Part shown: one piece after another, positions 35,501-48,106 of the stretch
Position numbering within the stretch: the first letter of the stretch is position 1
Layout: each line of letters starts with the position of its first letter
Source of the DNA: Ptiloglossa arizonensis
Lineage: Eukaryota > Arthropoda > Insecta > Hymenoptera > Colletidae
DNA: 64,000 bases
NCBI RefSeq assembly: GCF_051014685.1
Contig: NW_027478540.1
Location: 247,501 to 311,500, forward strand
Direction of reading: 5' to 3'
Made by a program: the position numbers and the translations under genes
The notes under the pieces: generated by a model
Told to the model about the DNA's origin: nothing
What the model saw: only the letters and a program-made list of their open reading frames with translations
Databases searched by the model: none

Positions 35501-35973
35501 TCTTCGTTTCTTCGTTTCTTTCTTCGTTTCTCCGTTTCTTTCTTCGTTTCTCCGTTTGTTTCTTCGTTTCTCCATTTATTTCTCCGTTCCCCGTTTCTTT
35601 ATTTGTTTCTCCGTTTCTTTCTTCGTTTCTCCGTTTATTTCTTCGTTTCTCCGTTTATTTCTTCGTTTCTCCGTTTCTTTCTTCGTTTCTCCGTTTCTTT
35701 CTTCGTTTCTCCATTTATTTCTCCGTTTCTCCGTTTCTTTCTTCGTTTCTCCGTTTATTTCTTCGTTTCTCCGTTTATTTCTTCGTTTCTCCGTTTCTTT
35801 CTTCGTTTCTCCGTTTCTTTCTTCGTTTCTCCGTTTCTTTCTTCGTTTCTCCATTTATTTCTCCGTTTCTCCGTTTCTTTCTTCGTTTCTCCGTTTCTTC
35901 CTTCGTTTCTTCGTTTCTCCGTTACCCCGTTTCTCCGTTTCTCCGTTTCTCCGTTTCTCCGTTTGTCCGTTTC
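29569..35973 (+). repeat. Array A4, pyrimidine-strand arm
   Basis: About 6.4 kb, pyrimidine strand on +. It opens with an 8-bp-unit block (29571-29770) with markers such as TTTCTCGGATTC, and then consists largely of the 1806-bp higher-order repeat. The last bases, CTCCGTTTGTCCGTTTCGATT without its final T, mirror the first bases of A5. Confidence 0.97.
30010..35900 (+). repeat. Higher-order repeat in A4, 1806 bp, three copies
   Basis: Equivalent points fall at 30010, 31816 and 33622. Copies 1 and 2 are colinear over the full period. The third is longer by a 287-bp internal duplication (about 33822-34109) and a 40-bp insertion near 35340. Between copies I noticed only scattered substitutions, for example GTTCGCTTCTCC versus GTTCGATTCTCC in copy 2. 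Confidence 0.88.
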
Positions 35974-36190
35974 GATTAAATGATTATAATAGTTATAATT
36001 TCTATTATAAATCATTTGAGCTATAGTTAAATTATACACTAATACTCTAAATGCATATTTAATATATTTTTTAATCTCTTCAGCCTCAAGAAGAATTTTA
36101 TTCGTACTATTTACTGTATATAATAATATATACAGAATCGGAAATAAATCTAATTATTTATTTATAATAATTATTTTTTATTCACTTATT
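35974..36190 (+). pseudogene. nad2: S4 short nad2 fragment
   Basis: Same span as other short fragments, type A start with AATTATACAC, as in S6. Confidence 0.85.
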
Positions 36191-36978
36191 TTACCAGAAA
36201 TTTCGATTCTTCATGTATTAATCAAATGTTAAATTGATATATCTCATAGACAGTTACTACTTTCCATGTTTTAAAACTTTAAGAAACATCTCTTTACTTT
36301 GAAGTTCGATCAAAATCAATTGCTAGAGGCGAATCAATCATTTTTAATGCATAAATATGATGCACATTGTTCGATCAATATAGGGAACATGCGTAAATGT
36401 TAAGAACAATCGCTGAAATGAACAAACATTCACTGAAACCGTTCGCCTTCGCAGACTTCGCAATATCTTGACATTTATTTATCATAATTATTAACAACCG
36501 TCGTTGGACCGTAGATTAAACAATTTTTGACAATGTTTCGGTATAAAAAGCCATCAATTTCTTGAAATATTTGGTTAGATCGAACAAATACGATCGAAGA
36601 TGCCGTGGGATAAAATAAATGAATATTTCTCTACATATCGGAATTATAGTTTGTATGTATGCAAATACAATCTGAACCCGCAATTACAAATCCCTGTAAC
36701 GTGGTAATTACATGGGTTGCCATCTATTGGAGAAAGGGTTAAACTACACTTAAGGGGTGAAAACACCTGCCGGAGAAACGCTCAAGTTTGTCGAGGAATT
36801 GTTCTAATTTCCACAAATAGATGGCGAGACAAGTACAATTCACCGACATTAGAGATAAGTATTTCCATTTGTATGATATTCCCTACCGTACGATAAAATA
36901 AATAAATACTTTTGTACAAACTTTTGTATGTTTCATTTTTCGAATAAATGTAAAATATAACCTTCCACGGTAAATTTT
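36191..36978 (+). repeat. S4 nuclear repeat insert (full form, 788 bp)
   Basis: Colinear with S1, including the TATA-like word near 36540. It has its own substitutions, for example CACCTGCCGG for CACCTGGCGG. Confidence 0.85.
36717..36828. promoter_or_regulatory. CTCF-like motif pair, S4 (second motif weakened)
   Basis: TTGCCATCTATTGG and AAATAGATGGCGAG: the second site has A in place of the conserved C of GGCGC, so it would be expected to be weaker. Confidence 0.3.
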
Positions 36979-37699
36979 ATTCTCGAATTTATTAATGTTT
37001 CTAGGACGATTTATTTCAGTATAAAGAGCGCTATAGGTGGGAAATTTGTGTACATAATAATTATTGAGTATAAAATAATTTTTCTTTTATAAGTGGTTAA
37101 TATATTAAATAAGGAAGAAAAGTTAATCCTTATTATTTTAAATATAAAAATTAAAATTAAAGAAATTATTGAATATAAAATGAAATATGTTAAAAATGTA
37201 TTTTTGTTAATTGTTAATAAAACAACTATAATAGATGTTTGTATAACAGATGAATATCCTATAATTATTATGATTGATTTTTTTGTTTAAGCAAATGATA
37301 GGGGCAATAATTACATTAATTAGGCAAATAAAATAAATTTCATTATTAAATTTTAATATGAGTTCTATAATAATTATAGGGATTAATTCTATTAAAGTTA
37401 TTATAACGAATAGATTAATTCAATTTAATGAATAAATTAAAGAAATGAATCGAACATTTAAAGAGTACATCCCAATTTTTAAGATAAGTGAAAAAAAAAA
37501 ATTATTATAAATAAATAATTAGATTTATTTCGGATTCTGTGTAAATTATTATATATAGTAAAGAGTATAAATAAAATTCTTCTGGAGGCTAAAGAGATTA
37601 AAAAATAGGTTAAATATGCATTTAGAGTATTAGTGTATAATTTAACTATAGCTCAAATGATTTATAATAGAAATTATAACTATTATAATCATTTAATCG
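36979..37699 (-). pseudogene. nad2: S4 long nad2 fragment
   Basis: Same end points as other long fragments and the same TAA in the LKW motif. The plus-strand open frame at 37093-37290 is antisense. Confidence 0.88.
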
Positions 37700-40067
37700 A
37701 AACGGACAAACGGAGAAACGGAGAAACGGAGAAACGGAGAAACGGGGTAACGGAGAAACGAAGAAACGAAGGAAGAAACGGAGAAACGAAGAAAGAAACG
37801 GAGAAACGGAGAAATAAATGGAGAAACGAAGAAAGAAACGGAGAAACGAAGAAAGAAACGGAGAAACGAAGAAAGAAACGGAGAAACGAAGAAATAAACG
37901 GAGAAACGAACAAAGAAACGAAGAAACGAACAAAGAAACGGAGAAACGAACAAAGAAACGGAGAATCGGAGAAATAAATGGAGAAACGATGAAATAAACC
38001 GAGAAACGGAGAAAGAAACGGAGAAACGAACAAAGAAACGGAGAAACGAAGAAAGAAACGGAGAAACGAAGATAGAAACGGAGAAACGAAGAAAGAAACG
38101 GAGATATGAAGAAAGAAACGGAGAAACGAACAAAGAAACGGAGAAACGAAGAAAGAAACGGAGAAACGGAGAAGTAAATGGAGAAACGAAGAAAGAAACG
38201 GAGAAACGAAGAAAGAAACGAAGAAACGAAGAAAGAAACGAAGAAACAAAGAAAGAATCGGGGAAACGAAGAAAGAAACGGAGAAACGAAGAAAGAAACG
38301 AAGAAAGAAACGGAGAAACGATGAAAGAAACGGAGAAACGAACAAAGAAACGAAGAAACGAACAAAGAAACGGAGAAACGAACAAAGAAACGGAGAATCG
38401 GAGAAATAAATGGAGAAACGATGAAATAAACCGAGAAACGGAGAAAGAAACGGAGAAACGAACAAAGAAACGGAGAAACGAAGAAAGAAACGGAGAAACG
38501 AAGATAGAAACGGAGAAACGAAGAAAGAAACGGAGATATGAAGAAAGAAACGGAGAAACGAACAAAGAAACGGAGAAACGAAGAAAGAAACGGAGAAACG
38601 GAGAAGTAAATGGAGAAACGAAGAAAGAAACGGAGAAACGAAGAAAGAAACGAAGAAACGAAGAAAGAAACGAGAAACGAAGAAATAAATGGAGAAACGA
38701 AGAAATAAACGGAGGAACGAAGAAAGAAACGGAGAAACGAAGAAAGAAACGAAGAAACGAAGAAAGAAACGAAGAAAGAAACGGAGAAACGAGGAAAGAA
38801 ACGCAGAAACGAACAAAGAAACGAAGAAACGAACAAAGAAACGGAGAAACGAACAAAGAAACGGAGAATCGGAGAAATAAATGGAGAAACGAAGAAATAA
38901 ACCGGGAAACGGAGACAGAAACGGAGAAACGAAGAAAGAAACGGAGAAACGAAGAAAGAGACGAAGTAAGAATCGGAGAAACGAAGAAAGAAACGGAGAA
39001 ACGAAGAAAGAAACGAAGAAACGAACAAAGAAACTGAGAAACGAACATATAAACGGAGAATCGGAGAAATAAATGGAGAAACGAAGAAATAAACCGAGAA
39101 ACGGAGAAAGAAACGGAGAATCGAACAAAGAAACGGAGAAACGAAGAAAGAAACGCAGAAACGAAGATAGAAACGGAGAAACGAAGAAAGAAACGGAGAT
39201 ATGAAGAAAGAAACGGAGAAACGAACAAAGAAACGGAGAAACGAAGAAAGAAACGGAGAAACGGAGAAGTAAATGGAGAAACGAAGAAAGAAACGGAGAA
39301 ACGAAGAAAGAAACGAAGAAACGAAGAAAGAAACGAAGAAACAAAGAAAGAATCGGAGAAACGAAGAAAGAAACGGAGAAACGAAGAAAGAAACGAAGAA
39401 AGAAACGAAGAAAGAAACGGAGAAACGATGAAAGAAACGGAGAAACGAACAAAGAAACGGAGAAACTGAGAAATAAATGGAGAACAGATCAAAGAAACGG
39501 AGAAACGGAGAATGAAACGGAGTAACGAACAAAGAAACGAAGAAACGAAGAAAGAAACGGAGAAACGTAGAATGAAACGGAGAAACGAAGAAAGAAACGG
39601 AGAAACGAAGAAAGAAACGGAGTAACGAAGAAAGAAACGGAGAAACTGAGAAATAAGTGGAGAAACGAAGAAATAAACGGAGAAACGATCAAAGAAACGG
39701 AGAAACGAAGAAAGAAACGGAGAATCGGAGAAATAAATGGAGAAACGAAGAAATAAACGGAGAAACGGAGAAAGAAACGGAGAAACGAACAAAGAAACGG
39801 AGAAACGAAGAAAGAAACGGAGAAACGAACAAAGAAACGGAGAAACGGAGAAAGAAACGGAGAAACGAAGAAAGAAACGGAGAAACGGAGAAATAAATGG
39901 CGAAACGAAGAAATAAACGGAGAAACGAAGAAAGAAACGGAGAAACGAAGAAAGAAACGGAGAAACGAAGAAAGAAACGGAGTACCGAAGAAAGAAACGG
40001 AGAAACGAAGAAAGAAACGGAGAAACGAAGAAAGAAACGGAGAACCGAACAAAGAAACGGAGAAACG
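37700..40067 (-). repeat. Array A5, purine-strand arm
   Basis: About 2.4 kb, purine strand on +. Its first several hundred bases mirror the end of A4 across S4, making S4 the centre of a local inverted repeat. It ends at GGAGAAACGTTTCTCC, as in A3. Confidence 0.97.
37930..38662 (-). repeat. Tandem duplication in A5, period 432 bp
   Basis: Markers GAGATATGAAG (38101, 38533) and GAAACGATGAAATAAACC recur 432 bp apart. A further related marker lies near 39196. Confidence 0.8.
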
Positions 40068-42302
40068 TTTCTCCGTTTCTCCGTACCTCGGTTTCTCCGT
40101 TTCTCGGTTTCTCGGTTTCTCCGTTTCTCGGTTTCTCCGTTTCTCGATTTTCCGTTTCTCCGTTTCTCCGTTTCACCATTTCTTTGTTCGTTTCTCCGTT
40201 CCATTCTTCGTTTCTCCGTTTATTTCTTCGTTTCTCCATTTACTTCTCCGATTCTCCGTTTCTTTCTTCGTTTCTCCGTTTTTTGGTCGTTTCTCCGTTT
40301 CTTTGGTCGTTTCTCCGTTTCTTTGTTCGTTTCTCCGTTTCTTTGTTCGTTTCTCCGTTTCTTTCTCCGTTTCTCGGTTTATTTCTTCGTTTCTCCATTT
40401 ATTTCTCCGATTCTCCGTTTCTTTCTTCGTTCCTCCGTTTCTTTCTTCGTTTCTTCGTTTCTTTCTTCGTTTCTCCGTTGCTTTCATCGTTTCTCCGTTT
40501 CTTTGTTCGTTTCTCCGTTCCTTTCTTCGTTTCTCCGTTTATTTCTTCGTTTCTCCATTTATTTCTCCGTTTCTCCGTTTCTTTCTTCGTTGCTCCGTTT
40601 CTTTCTTCGTTTGTCCGTTTCTTTCTTTGTTTCTCCGTTTCTTTCTTCATTTCTCCGTTTCTTTCTTCGTTTCTCCGTTTCTTTCTTCGTTTCTCCGTTT
40701 ATTTCTTCGTTTCTCCATTTATTTCTCCGTTTCTCCATTTCTTTGTTCGTTTCTCCGTTTCTTTGTTCGTTTCTCCGTTTCTTTCTTCGTTTCTCCGTTT
40801 CTTTGTCCGTTTCTCCGTTTCTTTCTTCGTTTCTCCGTTTATTTCTTCGTTTCCCCATTTATTTCTCCGATTCTCCGTTTCTTTCTTCGTTTCTCAGTTT
40901 CTTTCTTCGTTTCTCCGTTTCTTTTTTCGTTTCTCCATTTATTTCTCCGATTCTCCGTTTCTTTGTTCGTTTCTTCGTTTCTTTCTTCGTTACTCCGTTT
41001 CTTACTTCGTTTCTCCGTTTCTTTCTTCGTTTCTCCGTTTCTTTCTTCGTTTCTCCGTTTATTTCTTCGTTTCTCCATTTATTTCACAGTTTCTCCGTTT
41101 CTTTCTTCGTTTCTCCGTTTCATTGTTCGTTTCTCTGTTTATTTCTTCGTTTCTCCATTTATTTCTCAGATTCTCCATTTCGTTCTTCGTTTCTCCGTTT
41201 CATTGTTCGTTTCTCTGTTTGTTTCTTCGTTTCTCCATTTATTTCTCCGTTTCTCCGTTTCTTTGCTCGTTTCTCCGTTTCTTTGTTCGTTTCTCCGTTT
41301 CTTTCATCGTTTCTCCGTTTCTTTGTTCGTTTCTCCGTTTCTTTGTTCGTTTCTCCGTTTCTTTTTTCGTTTCTCCATTTATTTCTTCGTTTTTCCGTTT
41401 CTTTCTTCGTTTCTCCGTTTCTTTCTTCGTATCTCCGTTTCCTTCTTCGTTTCTCAGTTTCTTTCTTCGTTTCTCCGTTTCTTTCTACGTTTCTCCGTTT
41501 CTTTCTTCGTTTCTTCCTTTCTTTCTTCGTTTCTCCGTTTCTTTCTTCGTTTCTCCGTTTATTTCTTCGTTTCTCCATTTATTTCACCGTTTTTCAGTTT
41601 CTTTCTTCGTTTCTCCGTTTCATTGTTCGTTTCTCAGCTCCTTTCTTCCTTTCTCCGTTTATTTCTCCGTTTTTCCATTTATTTCTCCGTTTCCCGATTC
41701 ATTCTTCGTTTCTCCGTTTTTTGGTCGTTTCTCCGTTTCTTTGTTCGTTTCTCCGTTTCTTTGTTCGTTTCTCCGTTTCTTTCTCCGTTTCTCGGTATAT
41801 TTCTTCGTTTCTCCATTTATTTCTCCGATTCTCCGTTTCTTTCTTCGTTTCTCCGTTTCTTTCTTCGTTTCATTCTTCGCTTCTCCGTTTCTTTCATCGT
41901 TTCTCCGTTTCTTTGTTCGTATCTCCGCTCCTTTCTTCGTTTCTCCGTTTATTTCTTCGTTTTTCCGTTTCTTTCTCCGTTTCTCCGTTTCTTTCTTCGT
42001 TTGTCCGTTTCTTTGTTCGTTTCTCTGTTTCTTTCTTCGTTTCTCCATTTATTTCTCCGTTTCTCCGTTCCTTTGCTCGTTTCTCCGTTTCTTTGTTCGT
42101 TTCTCCGCTCCTTTCTTCGTTTCTCCGTTTATTTCCTCGTTTTTCCATTTATTTCTCCGTTTCTCCGTTTCTTTCTTCGTTTCTCCGTCTCTTTGTTCGT
42201 TTCTCCATTTCTTTGTTGTTTCCCCATTTATTTCTCCGTTTCGCCTTTTCTTCCTTTGTTTCTTCGTTTCTCAGTTTCTCCGTTTCTCCGTTTCTCCGTT
42301 TC
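40068..42302 (+). repeat. Array A5, pyrimidine-strand arm
   Basis: About 2.2 kb. It starts with an 8-bp-unit block (to about 40175) carrying the TACCTCGG marker seen in A3, then the 20-bp unit. It ends TTTCTCAGTTTCTCCG... into nad2, like A3. A3's right arm is much shorter, so the two differ by a large array-length change. Confidence 0.97.
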
Positions 42303-42519
42303 GATTAAATGATTATAATAGTTATAATTTCTATTATAAATCATTTGAGCTATAGTTAAATTATAAACTAATACTCTAAATACATATTCAATATATTTTT
42401 TAATCTCTTTAGCCTCCAGAAGAATTTTATTTATACTATTTACTGTATATAATAATTTACACAGAATCGGAAATAAATCTTATTATTTATTTATAATAAT
42501 TATTTTTTATTCACTTATT
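42303..42519 (+). pseudogene. nad2: S5 short nad2 fragment
   Basis: Type A start with AATTATAAAC, as in S3. Confidence 0.85.
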
Positions 42520-43042
42520 TCACCAAAAATTTCGATTCTTCATGTATTAATCAAATGTTGAATTGATATATCTCATAGACAATTATTACTTTCCATGTTT
42601 TAAAACTTTAAGAAACATCTCTTTACTTTGAAGTTCGATCAAAATCAATTGCTAGAGGCGAATCAATCATTTTTAATGCATAAATAAGATGCACATTGTT
42701 CGATCAATATAGGGAACATGCATAAATGTAATATTCTGAACCCGCAATTACAAATCCCAGTAACGTGGTAATTACATGGGTTGCCATCTACTGGAGAAAG
42801 GGTTAAACTACACTTAAGGGGTGAAACCACCTGGAGGAGAAACGCTCAAGTTTGTCGAGGAATTGTTCTAATTTCCACAAATAGATGGCGCGACAAGTAC
42901 AATTTACCGACATTAGAGATAAGTATATCCATTTGTATGATATTCCCTACCGTGCGATAATATAAATAAATACTTTTGTACAAACTTTTGTATGTTTCAT
43001 TTTTCGAAGAAAAGTAAAATTAAACCGTCCACGGTAAATTTT
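42520..43042 (+). repeat. S5 nuclear repeat insert, deleted form (523 bp)
   Basis: Carries the same 263-bp deletion junction as S3 (about 42729), evidence that S3 and S5 descend from one spacer. Confidence 0.88.
42781..42892. promoter_or_regulatory. Divergent pair of CTCF-like motifs, S5
   Basis: TTGCCATCTACTGG and AAATAGATGGCGCG, unchanged from S1 and S3. Motif match only. Confidence 0.35.
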
Positions 43043-43764
43043 ATTCTTGAATTTATTAATGTTTCTAGGACGATTTATTTCAGTATAAAGATTGCTATAG
43101 GTGGGAAATTTGTGTACATAATAATTATTGAGTATAAAATAATTTTTCTTTTATAAGAGGTTAATATACTAAATGAGGAAGAAGAGTTAATCTTTATTAT
43201 TTTAAATATAAAAACTAAAATTAAAGAAATTATTGAATATAGAATGATATATGTTAATAATGTATTTTTGTTAATTATTAATAAAATAACTATAATAGAT
43301 GTTTGTATAACAGATGAATATCCTATAATTATTATGATTGATTTTTTTGTTTAAGCAAATGATAGGGGCAATAATTACATTAATTAGGAAAATAAAATAA
43401 ATTTCATTATTAAATTTTAATATGAGTTCTATAATAATTATAGGGATTAATTTTATTAAAGTTATTATAAAGAATTGATTAATTCAATTTAATGAATAAA
43501 TTAAAGAAATGGATCGAACATTTAAAGAGTACATCCCAATTTTTAAGATAAGTGAAAAAAAAAAAATTATTATAACTAAACAATTAGATTTATTTCCGAT
43601 TCTGTGTAAATTATTATATATAGTAAATAGTCTAAATAAAATTCTTCTGGAGGCTAAAGGGATTAAAAAACATATTAAATATGTATTTAGACTATTAGTG
43701 TATAATTTAACTATAGCTCAAATGATTTATAATGGAAATTATAAATATTATAATCATTTAATCG
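43043..43764 (-). pseudogene. nad2: S5 long nad2 fragment
   Basis: Same end points as the others, TAA in the LKW motif, and AATGGAAATTATAAAT at the array edge, as in S3. Confidence 0.88.
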
Positions 43765-46700
43765 AATCGGAGAAACGGAGAAACGGAGAAACGACGAAAC
43801 GAAGAAAGAAATGGAGAAACGAAGAAAGAAACGGAGAAATGAAGACTGAAACGAAGAAACGAAGAAAGAAACGGAGAAACGAAGAAATAAACACAGAAAC
43901 GGAGAAAGAAACGGAGAAACGAAGAAAGAAACATAGAAACGAACAAAGAAACGCAGAAACGAAGAAAGAAACGGAGTAACGAAGAAAGAAACGGAGAAAC
44001 TGAGAAATAAGTGGAGAAACGAAGAAATAAACGGAGAAACGATCAAAGAAACGGAGAAACGAAGAAAGAAACGGAGAATCGGAGAAATAAATGGAGAAAC
44101 GAAGAAATAAACGGAGAAACGGAGAAAGAAACGGAGAAACGAACAAAGAAACGGAGAAACGAAGAAAGAAACGGAGAAACGAACAAAGAAACGGAGAAAC
44201 TGAGAAATAAATGGAGAAGCGATCAAAGAAACGGAGAAACGGAGAATGAAACGGAGTAACGAACAAAGAAACGAAGAAACGAAGAAAGAAACGGAGAAAC
44301 GAACAAAGAAACGGAGAAACGAAGAAAGAAACGGAGAAACGCACAAATAAATGGAGAAACGAAGAAATAAACGGAGAAACGAAGAAAGAAACAGAGAAAC
44401 GAACAAAGAAACGGAGAAACGAAGAAAGAAACGGAGAAACGAAGAAAGAAACGGAGAATCGGAGAAATAAATGGAGAAACGATGAAATAAACGGAGAAAC
44501 GGAGAAAGAAACGGAGAAAGGAACAAAGAAACGGAGAAACGAAGAAAGAAACGGAGAAACGAACAAAGAAACGGAGAAACTGAGAAATAAATGGAGAAGC
44601 GATCAAAGAAACGGAGAAACGGAGAATGAAACGGAGTAACGAACAAAGAAACGAAGAAACGAAGAAAGAAACGGAGAAACGTAGAATGAAACGGAGAAAC
44701 GAAGAAAGAAACGGAGAAACGAAGAAAGAAACGGAGTAACGAAGAAAGAAACGGAGAAACTGAGAAATAAGTGGAGAAACGAAGAAATAAACGGAGAAAC
44801 GATCAAAGAAACGGAGAAACGAAGAAAGAAACGGAGAATCGGAGAAATAAATGGAGAAACGAAGGAATAAACGGAGAAACGGAGAAAGAAACGGAGAAAC
44901 GAACAAAGAAACGGAGAAACGAAGAAAGAAACGGAGAAACGAACAAAGAAACGGAGAAACGGAGAAAGAAACGGAGTAACGAAGAAAGAAACGAAGAAAC
45001 GAACAAAGAAACGGAGAAACGAACAAAGAAACGGAGAAACGAAGAAAGAAACGGAGAAACGCAGAAATAAATGGAGAAACGGAGAAAGAAACGGAGAAAC
45101 GAACAAAGAAACGGAGAAACGAAGAAAGAAACGGAGAAACGAACAAAGAAACGGAGAAACTGAGAAATAAATGGAGAAGCGATCAAAGAAACGGAGAAAC
45201 GGAGAATGAAACGGAGTAACGAACAAAGAAACGAAGAAACGAAGAAAGAAACGGAGAAACGAACAAAGAAACGGAGAAACGAAGAAAGAAACGGAGAAAC
45301 GCACAAATAAATGGAGAAACGAAGAAATAAACGGAGAAACGAAGAAAGAAACAGAGAAACGAACAAAGAAACGGAGAAACGAAGAAAGAAACGGAGAAAC
45401 GAAGAAAGAAACGGAGAATCGGAGAAATAAATGGAGAAACGATGAAATAAACGGAGAAACGGAGAAAGAAACGGAGAAAGGAACAAAGAAACGGAGAAAC
45501 GAAGAAAGAAACGGAGAAACGAACAAAGAAACGGAGAAACTGAGAAATAAATGGAGAACAGATCAAAGAAACGGAGAAACGGAGAATGAAACGGAGTAAC
45601 GAACAAAGAAACGAAGAAACGAAGAAAGAAACGGAGAAACGTAGAATGAAACGGAGAAACGAAGAAAGAAACGGAGAAACGAAGAAAGAAACGGAGTAAC
45701 GAAGAAAGAAACGGAGAAACTGAGAAATAAGTGGAGAAACGAAGAAATAAACGGAGAAACGATCAAAGAAACGGAGAAACGAAGAAAGAAACGGAGAATC
45801 GGAGAAATAAATGGAGAAACGAAGAAATAAACGGAGAAACGGAGAAAGAAACGGAGAAACGAACAAAGAAACGGAGAAACGAAGAAAGAAACGGAGAAAC
45901 GAACAAAGAAACGGAGAAACGGAGAAAGAAACGGAGTAACGAAGAAAGAAACGAAGAAACGAACAAAGAAACGGAGAAACGAACAAAGAAACGGAGAAAC
46001 GAAGAAAGAAACGGAGAAACGCAGAAATAAATGGAGAAACGAAGAAATAAACGGAGAAACGAAGAAAGAAACGGAGAAACGTAGAAAGAAACGGAGAAAC
46101 AAAGAAAGAAACGGAGTAACGAAGAAAGAAACGGAGAAACTGAGAAATAAATGGAGAAGCGAACAAAGAAACGGAGAAACGGAGAATGAAACGGAGTAAC
46201 GAAGAAAGAAACGAAGAAACGAAGAAAGAAACGGAGAAACGTAGAATGAAACGGAGAAACGAAGAAAGAAACGGAGAAACGAAGAAAGAAACGGAGTAAC
46301 GAAGAAAGAAACGGAGAAATTGAGAAATAAATGGAGAAACGAAGAAATAAACGGAGAAACGAACAAAGAAACGGAGAAACGAAGAAAGAAACGGAGAAAC
46401 GAAGAAAGAAACGGAGTAACGAAGAAAGAAGCAAAGAAACGAAGAAAGAAACGGAGAAACGAAGAATGAAACGGAGAAACGAAGAAAGAAACGGAGAAAC
46501 GAAGAATGAAACGGAGAAACGAAGAAAGATACGGAGAAACGAAGAGAGAAACGGAGAAACGGAGAAGTAAATGGAGAAACGAAGAAATAAACCGAGAAAC
46601 GGAGAAAGATACGGAGAAACGAAGAGAGAAACGGAGAAACGAAGAAGTAAATGGAGAAACGAAGAAATAAACGGAGAAACGAAGAAAGAAACGGAGAAAC

Positions 46701-48106
46701 GAAGAATGAAACGGAGAAACTAAGAAAGAAACGGAGAAACGAATAATGAAACGGAGAAACGAAGAAAGATACGGAGAAACGAAGAGAGAAACGGAGAAAC
46801 GGAGAAATAAATGGAGAAACGAAGAAATAAAAGGAGAAACGAACAAAGAAACGGTGAAACGAAGAAAGAAACAGAGCAACTGAGAAATAAATGGAGAAAC
46901 GAAGAAATAAACGGAGAAACGAATAAAGAAACGGAGAAACGAAGAAATAAACGGAGAAACGAAGAAAGAAACGGAGAAACGTAGAAAGAAACGAAGAAAC
47001 GAAGAAAGAAACGGAGTAACGAAGAAAGAAACGGAGAAACTGAGAAATAAATGGAGAAACGAAGAAATAAACGGAGAAACGAAGAAAGAAACGGAGAAAC
47101 GAAGAAAGAAACGGAGAAACGAAGAATGAAACGGAGAAACGAAGAAAGAAACGGAGAAACGATGAAAGAAACGGAGTAACGAAGAAAGAAACGGAGAAAC
47201 TGAGAAATAAATGGAGAAACGAAGAAATAAACGGAGAAACGAACAAAGAAACGGAGAAACGAAGAAAGAAACGGAGAAACGAAGAAAGAAACGGAGTAAC
47301 GAAGAAAGAAACAAAGAAACGAAGAAAGAAACGGAGAAACGAAGAATGAAACGGAGAAACGAAGAAAGAAACGGAGAAACGAAGAATGAAACGGAGAAAC
47401 GAAGAAAGATACGGCGAAACGAAGAAAGAAACGGAGAAACGGAAAGTAAATGGAGAAACGAAGAAATAAACCGAGAAACGGAGAAAGATACGGAGAAACG
47501 AAAAGAGAAACGGAGAAACGGAGAAGTAAATGGAGAAACGAAGAAATAAACGGAGAAACGAAGAAAGAAACGGAGAAACGAAGAAAGAAACGGAGAAACG
47601 AAGAAAGAAACGGAGTAACAAAGAAAGAAACGGAGAAACTGAGAAATAAATAGAGAAACGATGAAATAAACGGTAAACGAACAAAGAAACGGAGAAACGA
47701 AGAAATAAACGGAGTAACGAAGAAAGAAACGGCGAAACGTAGAAAGAAGCGGAGAAACAAAGAAAGAAACGGAGTAACGTAGAAAGAAACGGAGACACTG
47801 AGAAATAAATGGAGAAACGAACAAATAAACGGAGAAACGAACAAAGAAACGGAGAAACGAAGAAAGAAACGAGAAGCGAAGAAAGAAACGGAGAAACGAA
47901 GAAAGAAACGGAGAAACGAAGAAAGAAACGGAGAAACAAAGAAAGAAACGGTGAAACGGAGAAATAAATGGAGAAACGAAGAAATAAACGGAGAAAGGAA
48001 CAAAGAAACGGAGAAACGAAGAAAGAAACGGAGAAACGAAGAAAGAAACGGAGAAACGAACGAGGAAACGGAGAAACGAAGAAAGAAACGGAGAAACGGA
48101 GAAACG
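43765..48106 (-). repeat. Array A6, purine-strand arm
   Basis: About 4.3 kb, purine strand on +, homologous to the A4 purine arm (same start AATCGAATCGG and same centre type). Confidence 0.97.
44221..46060 (-). repeat. Higher-order duplication in A6, period 960 bp
   Basis: Line-for-line recurrence at 960 bp: the GATCAAAG/GAATGAAACGGAGTAACG block at 44221 and 45181, and GAAATAAGTGG at about 44765 and 45725. Confidence 0.85.
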
